64,000 nt of DNA, from NCBI GenBank assembly GCA_028554795.2, contig JAPYKE020000280.1:62001-126000 (forward strand). The letters run 5' to 3'. The notes under the pieces are model-generated. The model saw only the letters and a program-made list of their open reading frames with translations, ran no database searches and was not told the DNA's origin. The position numbers and the translations under genes are program-made. The first letter of the stretch is position 1. Each line of letters starts with the position of its first letter. The stretch comes from Sinohyriopsis cumingii (Eukaryota > Mollusca > Bivalvia > Unionida > Unionidae). Positions 18,089 through 29,900 of this stretch are shown here, in pieces.

Positions 18089-19762
18089 CAGTAGTCCCCC
18101 TCATATAAGGCCACCCCTATTGCAGCAGGGAAGTGGCCTTATAATGAGGGTGGCCTTTCTACAGGGGGATGACAAATGCAAATAGTAAATACATATGAAG
18201 AAAGTCACAAGTACATTTCATTCTAAAATATTTAATATTTTCATTAAAAAATCACATGCATGTTGTGAAATGAATATAAAACAAACTTTCATTATTTTCA
18301 GAAGAATGCTATGAATAACCATTGATATAGTTTTAAAACTGTCTTTATAATTCTGTTACAGATCACATCATCTGTCACTTTGTTAGTAACAGTCTAAAAA
18401 ACAAACCAGTCTCGACACTCACAATTAAAAATATCCATGCTGTTGTATCCCCTGCATTAATAGTTTAGTCTTTTGTTCCAATCTTCGACAACTTCATTAT
18501 TAACATCAGCTGATTCTCCACTAAGGACAGAACACTTAATATTGTGTCGCACTTGAAATCTATGCAACCATCCATTACTTGTGGTAAAGTCGTCATTATC
18601 CCAATTCAACTGACAGAATTGTTGCTTTTTTTGTCATTCAAATCAGGATACAAACATCTTCTGGCTCAAACAATCTTCCTTTCTCCATCCATTTCACCTT
18701 CCCACTTCTGCAGAATTGTTTCCTTATCTCTCATGATACTGTTTATCTGAGTCGCTCCGACATTATAGTTTTCTGCAAGGATCCTCGACCCCCCCACCTC
18801 TCGTTCAGTTGAAATACTTTCACTTTCTCTTCTAAACTGAGAACTTTTCTTTTCCACAATGACATATTGATATTTTTGCAGTAAGTTATTCACATTGCCA
18901 ACTATAATACTGATAAAACAATTTTTTTATGCATCTAAACAAATTGCCATATGTTTTTATAGGAAATGATCTTGTCATGTGATTTGTTAGTCGCAGTCTG
19001 GTACCCTATTGTTTTTATACATTTCTTTACACTAAGTGAGAGAAGCCAAAATGGCTTCGATATGTACCATTAACCTTTTACACAGATTTGACCTCGCGGC
19101 CGTTAGGATTTGTCATTTTGACAATTATTGTCAGTAGTAATAGCCACTAATTATCAAAGTGAACAAGCTCAGCATCTTACTAAGGGAAGCCATAAAGGCT
19201 ATCAAACCATTTTCCTGCTGACTTGTGTATTGTACTTCGATATTGCCACTTCTCAGCTGTTACTACTGTTCAATAATTGTAATCTTAACAATTATCAGAG
19301 TGACTAAACTGGGCATCTTATGATAACACAGCAGTATGGCTAATTGGATTACATGTACTTACCCTTTTGTATAGATTAAAATTTGAGTCTTTCTCGGCTT
19401 TATGGAATAAATGTGGCTTCTCGTGAGGTGTAAATAATAAAATATTAACTGTAGTGATACATGTACTTTAGGCAACACTTCTTTCAGTAACGAAAACCTG
19501 ACATCGAGAAACAGAAATTGGATTACTTAACACACGTTATGAATAAAATACTGGTTCTGGATACATATTAAAATAAGATGCGGCCGCTTGTGAGGGGTAA
19601 ATTTTATATTATTGCACTAATATGCTGGCCACTGGTTGCGTTAGTCGGGTGGCCTTTCATGAGGGGTACTTTTGAACATAAACTCGTCGGTGCCAACGGA
19701 TTCTGGCCGTAAGGAGTGGGTGGCTGCTGGTCACTGGTGGCCATTCAAGAGGGGGACTACTG
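18089..19762. mobile_element. Non-autonomous pogo/Tigger-like DNA transposon
   Basis: The left end CAGTAGTCCCCCTC (18,089) is matched by GAGGGGGACTACTG (ending 19,762). Both are flanked by TA, the expected target duplication. Similarity continues inward (AAGGCCACC versus GGTGGCC). 1,674 bp with no transposase frame. Family assigned from the CAG...CTG termini and TA duplication. Confidence 0.85.
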
Positions 19763-20164
19763 TACTACTTCTGAACTGAATGTCATTTTGTAATGTAGTT
19801 TTAACCAGAGGGTTTTTTATGGTGTCTCATTGGTCTTAAATGAAAACAGTGCCAAGTTGACATTCATTATGTCCACCATAGCAGCTAAGTTGAAAATCTT
19901 GTTATCACTGAAGAATATAAAAGATTGTTTCAACAATGAAAGGAAGAAATGGTGTTTCTTGAATTCTGGAAACTCTTTTAAGCTAGTAGATCATCAAGGA
20001 ATCATGTTTTTATCATCCTATTTTGCAGCAGTGGAAATGTCTGCATCTGACATGCATTGATATACATCCATCCATCAGTTATTTCTTGTTACCACTCTTG
20101 ATTCCATATATCAGAACCGATAAGATTTGAAATATAAGTTTATAATTACATTTTTCTTTATTCA

Positions 20165-20405
20165 TTTTGATTTACAGCATTCTGATTGGTCAGGCCCTTT
20201 TGAATTTTTGGGGTTCATACCTATATGAACCCAATTATTTTTTTATGCTTCACAGATTATACCACAGTCTGATTGGATTGACCATTTTGAATTTCTGGGG
20301 TTCATACCTATTAGAACTCAATTATTTTTTAAGCCTCACAGACCATACAGACCTATTTGAACCCAATTATTTTATAAGCTTCACAGATCATACAGTTTGC
20401 ACACC
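20165..20405. repeat. ~105-bp tandem repeat, 2-2.5 copies
   Basis: Units with CTGATTGG, GGGGTTCATACCTAT and CAATTATTTT followed by CACAGA. Non-coding. Confidence 0.75.
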
Positions 20406-21103
20406 ATTTTATCAGTTCATATTTCACTGAATTTTAAAAATAAACATCCAGCCCTAAAATATCATCAAAATTTAGGAAGAGCTCAATAAAGAGTCCACAT
20501 ATACTAATAAATTGATATTGCATTGGATTGGCTGAGCTTGTGTCCATTTTTGACCTGATCTTGATCCAACATTATCTGTATGCTTTATCAAGCTTTTAGA
20601 CAAATTCAACAATGAGCATCCATGCATACTAATTAGATAATCTTGCATCTGATTGGTTGAGCATGTTACCCATCTGGAGGACATATTTCTGCTCTGATTC
20701 TTATCAAACTTGAAATGTATGCTTATATCATTGAGAAATATAAATATAATAATAAACATTTACCTACTAAATAAAAAATAATAACTAAAAATCAGGCTAA
20801 TTTAATTTGATAATTGAAAGTATCATGTGATGTTCAATTGGTTTTAATGAGATTAGGATATTTATATATAAATCCATTTCAGAGGCTCATCTTCTTCAGT
20901 AATTAAAAACAAATCTTATAATCTTTGTGTGACTAACTTTTGTACTGAGTGAAACAGTTTTCTTAATTATTATGTCATAATTTTAATTCCTAATAAAATC
21001 TTTGAATCATTTGTAATATTGAACTTTTTGAGCAAAATTTTTTTGACATTCCATGTGTCCTGAACCTTGTAATAAATGAAGAATTGGAAATTATTTGCCA
21101 CTT

Positions 21104-21277
21104 CAGTGAGACCTGACACTTCCTTGTAAAGGACACTTGTCCATAAAAGACAGCATGTATTAACTTTCCCTTTCTAAAAATGTACTTGTATATTTCACCT
21201 CATCATAATGGACACATGGATGTATTGGACATAATATCATGCTGCTTTGAGTGTCCTTTATAGTCCAGTTTCACCAG
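21104..21277. mobile_element. Small MITE-like element
   Basis: The left part CAGTGAGACCTGACAC with TAAAGGACAC is mirrored on the right by GTGTCCTTTATAGTCCAGTTTCACC. The inverted ends are imperfect, and no clear target duplication is seen. Confidence 0.45.
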
Positions 21278-21851
21278 ATGCCAATTAAGGATCAATCATA
21301 AAATTTTTTTGCACATTCTGCAACCTGCTAACTAACCTTAAATGTTGATAACAGCAATTAGTTATCCTGCTGCTGTTGCATAGCTAACCTATTTTCATGC
21401 CAAAAATTCACCATCCTTTTGACTGCAAGACCACCTCATCACTCATTAGGTCCATGGTGGCCAGGTTGCCTCAGATCCAAGATGGAGTTCTCTAACTCTC
21501 CTTCCTTTGCTACTGCAGGAAAGGGGGACAGCCCAGGAAAATCAAATCCTCTCGTGCTGTGTATCCCTGTCCCACACGTCCCAGTACATGCTTGCCTAGG
21601 CATCTAGGGGCTTTGTAAAGCATCATGAATGATTGGTGGTCCTCCATTATAACAAGGGTTATAAATTCCAGTTTTGAGAACAACTTCCACTATCAAAGAC
21701 CCCCATTCTTTCTCCAGTCCAGTCTGGTGATATCGAGGGAAGAGGTGCACTTCATTTTACAGAAAGAGGGAGTTGAGAGGGTCTTGAACGATCAGTCTCC
21801 CTCCTAATCCACAATCTCCTGGTCACCAAGAAATGTGGGAAAGTTTGAACC

Positions 21852-24600
21852 ATAATAATAATAATAATAATAATGAGGACTTTGTATAGCGCCTAATCTT
21901 TAGAAGCTCTAAGCGCTTTACAACATTAGACAACACCTATAAGGTAAAAAACATATAATGATATGATTACAAAAACAAACACGATGAAATTAGAAAACAT
22001 TAATAAAACATGCTGAGAATATTTAAAGTAGGAAACATTGTTCAGTCTTTTAAGTTTGTTCTTGCAGTCGAAATAAGTGAGTTTTGAGAGCCCTCTTGAA
22101 TGTTATTACTGTGTCTTTGTGTCTAAGTTCAGTGGGCAATTCATTCCACATTGCTGGTCCCTGGTATGCAAAAGAACGCTGTCCATATGACTTTGTTTTC
22201 ATAGTGGGAATAATGAGTATACGATTGTCAGAAGAGGAGCATAAGTATCTTGCTGGTGTGTACACATGGGTGAGGTCGGATAGGTATGTTGGACTAGAGT
22301 CCGACAGTGAAACGTTTGACTCTGGATCGAATGGATAGCCAGTGTAGGGTACAGAGCAGCGGGGAGGTGTGCTCTGATCGTGGTACTCATAAGTATGATC
22401 CGAGCAGCTGTGTTTTGAACTTTTTGAAGTTTCTGGAGCAGATATTGAGATGAACCAGACAGAATTGAGTTACAATAGTCCAGTCTTGAAAGTACTAATG
22501 AACACACAAGTGTTTTAGTGGCATCAACTGAAAGATATTTGTGAATGGAGCTGATGCATCTCAGCTCAAGATATGCAGCCTTGCATATGTTCATGACATG
22601 CTGGTGCAATGTGAGAGTGCTGTCCAAAGTAACACCTAGGTTTCGTACTGATTGTATGAATTTAATGTTGGTGTTGCTGATATCTGTTGTTTGAGGTAAA
22701 GGATTTGAATGAGAAAGTCTTTGTGTTGTGATCAGAATGGCCTCAGTTTTATCATCATTCATCTGCAGCTTGTTACATGTCATCCATGATTTCACATCAG
22801 AAATGCACCTCTCTACACCTTGGATGGTAGCATCAACTTCATTTAGATTTGTATGTTTGGGTGTCATCTGTGTACAATTGGTGAGACACTGGATAATGAT
22901 CTATGACACTTGAGAGCGACTGAGTGTACAGAATGAAGAGAACAGGTCCAAGAATAGATCCCAGTGGAACACCACAACATAGATCAACTGGGCTGGAGTG
23001 TATTCCATTTGCAGATACAATTTGTGTCCTGTTGACCAAGTAGGACTTGAACCACAGTAACGCTGTATCATGAATGCCAAATACATGCTGGAGACGGTGA
23101 AGTAATATATCATGGTCTATTGTGTCAAATGCTGCAGACAAATCGAGGAGGGTGAGGATTGTAATCTTTCCGCTATCCAACACAGAGAGAATGTCATTAA
23201 CTACTTTTAGAAGAGTAGTTTCAGTACTATGGCAAGTGCGATATTCAGATTGTACATTGCTAAAAAGACTGTTTGAATTTAGATGAGATACAAGTTGGGA
23301 TAGAACAACCTTTTCTAAGATTTTTGATATGAATGTGGGATTAGAAATGGGGCGGTAGTTCTTTAAATCATTATGGTCTAGTGTTGGTTTCTTCAGCAAA
23401 GGCTTAACAATGGCAGTTTTAAAAACTGATGGGAATTCCCCAGATGAGAGAGAGGTATTAATAACATCAGTTAGTGGAGGCAATACTGGATCTAAGTACT
23501 CAAGCAGCAGTGGTGTTGGAATTGGATCAAGTTCACATGACTTTGGTGCACTCTTCATGAGGATTGAACGTATGAAATCCATAGAGACAGGTTCAAATGC
23601 TGCTACTGGTTGCCGCTCAAATTTTGTATCCCAACTGTATGTTGACGACGAGTCAATTGAAATTGTGGTGTCAAGCTTACCTCTAATGGTTTGTACTTTG
23701 TCACGGAAGAAATTTGCAAACATGTCCGGAAGGTCGACTGGAGAAGGTAGTTGGAAGTGGTGTAGATTTATTCCTTGACATTAGCTTGTTACTAATCTCG
23801 AAGAGCTCTTTGCAGCTGGAATGTTCCATGATCTTAGTAGTGTAGTGGGCTGATTTCGCATGGACTATATTTGTGACATTCTTCTTAGCGACTTCATAGA
23901 TTTGCTTATGAATAGTGAGTCTGGTGGAAAGCCAGAGCCTCTCAGCTTTACAGCGGTCTCTTTTAGCAGAGCGAAGCTGGTCCCTAACATTGCTATACCA
24001 TGGAGAACACTTTTGAATTGATACTCTGCACTTGGTAGCTTGGACATGGTTGTCAAGCAATGAAAGCAAGCAGTTATCAAGTCGTTCTGCAGTAGGAGGT
24101 AAGCAAGTTGTTAGTTTAGCTTGGATGTCGTGCATTAGTTTGGTTCTATTTATCATATGGAGGTTTCTCTTAGTAGCAGATAAAGGTGGAGGGTTAGGGA
24201 CTAATACATGAAGATGGCATATAATGCAGAGGTGATTTGATGCAAGGTCATGGGATACCAGACAGGAATGTAGAATGTTATCATCAGGTCTATGAAGAAT
24301 CCAGTCTAAAATGGTTAACTGGCTGTTTGAGGTTGAAAACATTAATGGAATCTATGAGTTTTGATGTGTTTGAGTTTCCAGGACAGTCAAAGTGAAAGTT
24401 GAAATCTCCAAGAATAATCAGGTTGCCACCTATCGAATTTCCATAGTCCAGGAGATTTGGAAACTGCTCCAAAAAGAGAGAGTCAGCCAGCTTGTTTTTT
24501 CTACTAGGAGGAGGGCGGTATAGGCAGAAAAAATGGACTGACCTTTTCTCCAGTGTGAGTGTGGTTTGGATTAGTTCAAACGATGTGTGGTCGAATCAAT
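21852..24600 (-). mobile_element. L2/CR1-like LINE, nearly full-length ORF2 but decayed
   Basis: Read on the minus strand. The endonuclease end shows VHFFCLYRPPPSRKNKL (~24,520) and ILGDFNFHFDCPG (~24,400). A linker with SPWYSNVRDQLRSAKRDRCK follows, then the reverse transcriptase with NYRPISNPTFISKILEKVVL, LLDLSAAFDTIDHDILL, GVPLGSILGPVLFILY and the catalytic block as YTDDTQ (usual A replaced by T). The thumb/C-terminal part has VRNLGVTLDSTL, LSRLDYCNSILSG and SYGQRSFAYQGPAMWNELP. The 3' end has AAGCGCTTAGAGC and AGGCGCTATAC, followed by an (ATT)n tail at 21,852-21,876. Several frameshifts; inactive. The endonuclease N-terminus is lost. Confidence 0.88.
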
Positions 24601-25026
24601 CTCTCCCCATTCAACCAGTTTATCTTGTAAGAATCCTTCAGGTTGGAGACAATCCCTCAATCTGGAATGCTCTTTGCCCATTCAGTTTGGCCAACTCCAT
24701 AAGAATACTTTCCTTATACATGTATATACTGTATATGTTCCAGTTCCAAGAAAACAGAAAGGTTTCTTCAAATATAAACTTTGCTATACAGATTCATTTT
24801 ATTGATCAGCAAGTTGGTTTGCAGACCAGTCTATACTTTCAAAGAAAATGGTGCCAGATGTTGCTTTACAGCATGAGTTGTGGATATTACTTTAAAAGAA
24901 GAATTAGAGTAGAGTGATCCAGCACTCTGAGCCCATCATCATGTTCATTGCTGAATTCCAGTTCACAACCATTCTGCAAAAGTTACATGTGTAAACTAGT
25001 TAAAAAGTGAGTATTTAATATAAATT

Positions 25027-25215
25027 AGGGAGGTTGAGCACAGCAGCAGTGGTTTGCACCCTTCTCTTAGGGAGGTAGAGCATTGCAACAGTGGGTTACG
25101 CCCTCCAATTAGGGATGTATTGCACTGCAACCACAGGTTGTGCCCTCCTATTAGGGAGGTTAATCACTGTGACAGCGGGTTGCTCCTTCTCATTAGGGAG
25201 GTAGAGTACTGCAAC
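25027..25215. repeat. ~45-bp tandem repeat, about 4 copies
   Basis: Degenerate units of the form TTAGGGAGGTAGAGCA, GCAACAGTGGGTT and GCCCTCC. Confidence 0.8.
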
Positions 25216-25830
25216 ACATCTCATGTTTTTGTTTCTCTCTGGGGCCCATTGTTACCTTCTAAAAATGGACATATCCCTCTATGGTGAGTACAACTCAATT
25301 TCTGTTTTTCATCAGTTTGACAAGAATATCGGCCTACCCACCTGACAAACTCAGCTATGCAATAGCGTCAGGATAATTAATTGCTGATATGAAAATGTTG
25401 TTTTTTTGGTGGGTAAAACTAATTTTAATTATGCAATACTCACCTGCCATTATTGCCAAATACCCTTCTCCCACCACTTTGATGTCTTTTGTGACCATCA
25501 TCTGTGAAAATATTAGAGGTAATATCTACCTTCTGCACATGTCTTTGTGACATAAAGAGTGGACTGCAAAAGGTTTTTCTGTCTTTTCTCCACTGTGTAG
25601 GTGGATGTATTCACATCAAACAGATGGTGAGTTTTTGGCACAAAAATAGGTTAGTTACGCAATAGTGGCAGGTAAGTATTGCATAAATAAAATTAGTTTT
25701 AACCCCCCCAAAAATGTACTTGTTAATGAAATTATGGAATCATTTTGTGTACTTGCATGTTGGAAAACTTTGCCACATGTTGCTAAATTTCATAAATTAT
25801 CTCATTGTTGTTTTGTTTTTATCTTTACAG

Positions 25831-25859
25831 AAGTACAGTTATTACAACGACAGCAGGAG
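25831..25859 (+). CDS. TNFR gene, 29-base micro-exon (stalk)
   Basis: Acceptor TATCTTTACAG and donor GTAACA. It enters in phase 2 and leaves in phase 1, exactly as needed to link the Cys-rich exon to the transmembrane exon. It encodes Thr-rich STVITTTAG, a stalk-like segment with possible O-glycosylation. Confidence 0.65.
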
Positions 25860-26177
25860 GTAACATATTATTCTACTTGGATGGTGTTGTTTTTTTAATT
25901 GACTAAATTATTTTTCTCTACTTTGGCAAAGTACCATTTTGTAAGAATGACAATTGCTTGGTGAGAATTGCTGTTCACATGTTACAAAATCTGTTTTAAA
26001 ATGCTTACTTAAATGGGGATAATGTTCTGTTTAGGCAAACTTGATGTTGTTTTGGGTTTAATGCCATTTAAGGCAATAAAACTCCTACGTCTATGCATAC
26101 TGTTCAGTTACTTTTACTAGCCTTGTTTGCTTGGCACAACATATATGATAGATCCTTTCAGAACTGTTATTTGGTGC

Positions 26178-26715
26178 CTCAGGTGGCTAGCGGTCTAAAG
26201 CACTATCCTTTACCAGTCATTGCCATCTCACCTCTGTCAGCATTGGTTTCCTTTACCAGTGACTGCCATCTTGCCTCTGTCTGCATGGGTTTCCTTTACC
26301 AGTGACTGCCATCTCACCTTTCTGCGTGGGTTTCCTTTACCAGTCACTGCCATCTCACCTCTGTCTGTGTGGGTTTCCTTTACCAGTCACTGCCGTCTCA
26401 TCTCTGGCTGTGTGGGTTTCCTTTACCAGTCACTGCCATCTCACCTCTGTCTGCGTGGGTTTCCTTTTCAGTCACTGCCATCTCACCTCTGTCTGCATGG
26501 GTTTCCTTAACCAGTCACTGCCATCTCACCTCTGTCTGTGTGGGTTAGAGTCTTAGTCTCAGCTTATGTGAGAAAACTTGCCCGTTACTTCCCATGCATC
26601 TGTGGTCTTCCTGGCTTCTTCCTCCACCAGTTATTTTGGCTGCCATGTATATCATGTGCTGAAAAATGGTGTTACGCCCATGGCAACAAGAACAACTGTT
26701 ATTTGGACATCAATA
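26178..26715 (+). mobile_element. SINE family B with internal 43-bp tandem expansion
   Basis: The head GGTGGCTAGCGGTCTAAAGCA and the body after the B box (GGTCTTCCTGGCTTCTTCC, CACCAGTTATTTTGGCTGCC, GTGCTGAAAAATGG) match SINE copies at 37.09, 40.48 and 47.52 kb. Between A- and B-box-like parts a ~43-bp segment (ACCAGTCACTGCCATCTC, ACCTCTGTCTGCGTGGGTTT) is repeated about eight times (26,208-26,545) instead of once. Confidence 0.85.
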
Positions 26716-26937
26716 TCCCACATGAATGCCCTTCAGAACTGTTCAAGTCACTGAGATCTCATCCTTATAGATGCATTAGACCAGTGTTCCTTCATTTCGG
26801 TATTAAATGAATTCTTGTTAGGAAATCCCTTGAAATTATTTGCAATAAGCTGTCAGTGAACAGCATGAAAGGAATTGATTTTTGAAACCATAGAAGAAAA
26901 GCATGATTACAAAATGGCCTTTTGCACCTTTATGTTT

Positions 26938-29900
26938 AGGGCTGTTCCAGTAAAACGTATATCCCCATAGGGGATGGCACTTCAAAAAAACTTCTGTATG
27001 AGGTTGTGTTTCAAACTATTTTGATTCTGACAGTGGAAGGTTGGTTAGGAAAATCACTTCTGTTGTGGGTTGTGTTAACAAAATGAGAAATCGCTGGTGG
27101 GGTTGTCATAAAAAAAAACAACAAATGAATATATATTTAAAATCAGATCTAACCCCCTCCTAGCGGTCTAACGTGAATAAAACTTTGGATCAGAAAATGA
27201 TGCGAGTGCATGTAATTTGTATGAATTCGCGTACTTTTAAAGCAGTGATACGCGTTCAGCAAATTACATCAACGTCACGGATATAAAAAATCTGCTTTGC
27301 GCAGTATGTAATTTTTATTAAACTTTTAACTTTAAAAGTGCATTTCGTGGCGTAATTTTCGCTGCCACAGCTGTCTCACAAAGCTTGATGTGACATCCAG
27401 ATATCTGGATACACCGGTTCAACATGAATGTCTGTTTAACTAAATTTGATTGGTTCATTGGGCCCTGGAACAAGCATTTTATGGTAGTTTTAGCCTTACT
27501 TTCATAATGGAAGTTTTACAAATGCGTGTTTGAATAAGGGTCACACAGGAAACCAAAGTGGCTGAATCACAACACGGTTTGTCTTCAGATGACGTTTTCA
27601 GTTGACAAATACTGGCTGCTGACAGTTATGATGACAATGAATTTCATGTACATCGGTCTGTTGGACATTGGGAAAATGTCAGTGGAAATACCAGTGTATG
27701 ATTTTGAGCCCAAAATTGATGTTGAGTGCGAGTCCAATGTACGTGTTGGATGGACAATATGCCGGTTATATGTATTCAAGATACCCATGTCTAAACAAGC
27801 AGACTATGGGAATGTTGAACTTAAAACCCTAATACAGCATTATTGGAGGGAAAAATCTGGCATAAGAGGCAGCAAAGCACTGATTCAAGGAAGTGAATCT
27901 TTAGCAGTGTTCATCTTAGTGAAAACTGACTGAGGTCTCGGAAATGCTTATAGTCACGCATTTTTGGATGCCATTTATTTTATTTATTTAGGTGGGCAGT
28001 AAAAGTCAGACTTACCAGTCCTGCTTCATTCACCAGCATAGTGGGAAAATGTGTTGATCAGTTAGCTGTGCTGATATTTACAATGACAGAGTTTAGTGGC
28101 TGAAAGCACCCCCAAGTCATCACTGTTATAAGAGTACATCAAAAGAACATGCTGCAATAGCTGAGTGGCAATATCAAAGGCTTTGACAAGCAGCTGGCTT
28201 GGAAAATCTACTGATATTTACAATGCTCGAATTCAGAGGCCGAAGGACCCAGAGATGTACATGTGGTCATTTATAACAGTACATCAAGTAAACAACTTTA
28301 GCTTTCGTTATTGTGTTCATTTCTGAGTGTAACGGAATAAGCAGTGCACGTGACTTCGGAATCATGACATGTTGAGACTTAGACTTGAATGAGTAATTTG
28401 GGGTTCAACGGCAAACTGACAAAAATTGTAATGAGATTCAGGAGAGTGCTGAAGTTGCTAGAACTGATAGTTTGGAAGGGACAGTAGCCAAGTGTAAGAA
28501 AGTGTGATGCCTAGCTTGGTAGCTTAGTGCTTTGAATAAGACTTTCCTTGGATCGAAAAAATTCAGACTCACTCTGATGGACAAACAAGAGCTATGTCAG
28601 TGTTATAAAGAATGTAGAAATTAAACTCTATGGCAACCAATAGTTCTTATAATTTGCATAGTTTTCTGGGAGGGGACTGCAACTTTTGCTGGTGGGACTC
28701 ATATTTTTACCAAAATGGGAGCCATGGACTCTTAGTTTTAAAATCCTAATGAATCTTCAGGTTCAAAACTTTTCTTTTTGGAACAGAGATATCCAAGAGA
28801 GAATACCATTGGGGCCATACATATGAGATGTTGAAAATTGCACAGCCATAAAGAACAGTAACTTGTTCAAGCTAGTTATGCATATACATTTCAGACAGCA
28901 GGCAATGAAAGGAGTTCTCAGCACAGAATAATATTCATACACAGAGGAGGAGGATCATATTAAATTCAGAAACAATTAACATAATGCTCATAGGGAACAT
29001 CAGAGAATCCCCATACAACATAATTAAGTGTGTGTAGATCTCAAGTTGGCAGAACCACTGTGGCAACAAAAGAATAAAGAGACAAACTTTTATATCATGC
29101 AGATGTATGACCAAGTACATGCTCTCTATGTGCAAAAATTAAATGACATTAAACATAAGAGACTGACTGATCTGTGTAAACTCAAAGCAAGATGGATAAC
29201 ATTTGTCCTGTTTGTGTTCGGTTCTTTCTATTTTGAACATATTTTCTGCAGACCTTTTGGCACTTGGTTCCAAGCCATCATTTGGTATTTGTATTACAAA
29301 TTGGATAACTAAAAATGTCTGTTATCTAGTACACTACATTTGTAAGCAGTGTCATTAACTAATGATGAAATTGTTGAAAAAATACTTGATGTCATTCTGA
29401 TCTATGGATTCTTTACTACACTACTAATCTGTTCATCCTAATTCTTTTTTTTTTAGCATCTCCTTTAGTCTTACTGGTAACAGTGCTTTTTTTATAAAAT
29501 TATAACTTCTATTTTCTTGTACCAGTGCTTTTAATAAAATTGTAACTTCTATTTTCGTGCAATCTAAATATTTGAAAAGGATGTGTGATTGTCAAAAGGT
29601 CAAATGTGCTTAGTTTTGTAAAATCTAACACTATTAATTAGCAAGGGATTAAAGTAAAAAGTGGGCAGAAATTATTGCCATATTACTGTGTTGTTAGAAA
29701 CAACAGAAAGTTGTACAAGATGTATTTTGCAAAGTTGTAGAACTAGCGCTCATATTGTCACCACATATTCTACTTAAATAATATCCTTATTTCTGTATAT
29801 TCCTATCAGTATTTTCTAAGTGGTAGTAATTTTCTGATCTGATCTTGTTCGTTTCTTGCGCAATTTTCACACATCAAGAATTCTCACAGTATCATTAAAA

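Larger units (their letters stand above)
17798..25830 (+). other. Intron of TNFR gene
   Basis: Holds a pogo-like transposon (18.09-19.76 kb), an AT-rich ~100-bp tandem repeat (20.17-20.40 kb), a small MITE (21.10-21.28 kb), an antisense L2-like LINE (21.85-24.60 kb) and a ~45-bp repeat (25.03-25.21 kb). The remainder shows nothing recognisable. Confidence 0.7.

Noticed and set aside
27589-27933. 114-codon frame in the 6.7-kb element
   Set aside because: No recognisable domain or splice support; could be a relic of an element protein, but not enough to call.
29028-29312. 94-codon frame with a hydrophobic stretch
   Set aside because: Lies inside the 6.7-kb element, no family resemblance; length is within chance expectation for AT-rich DNA.
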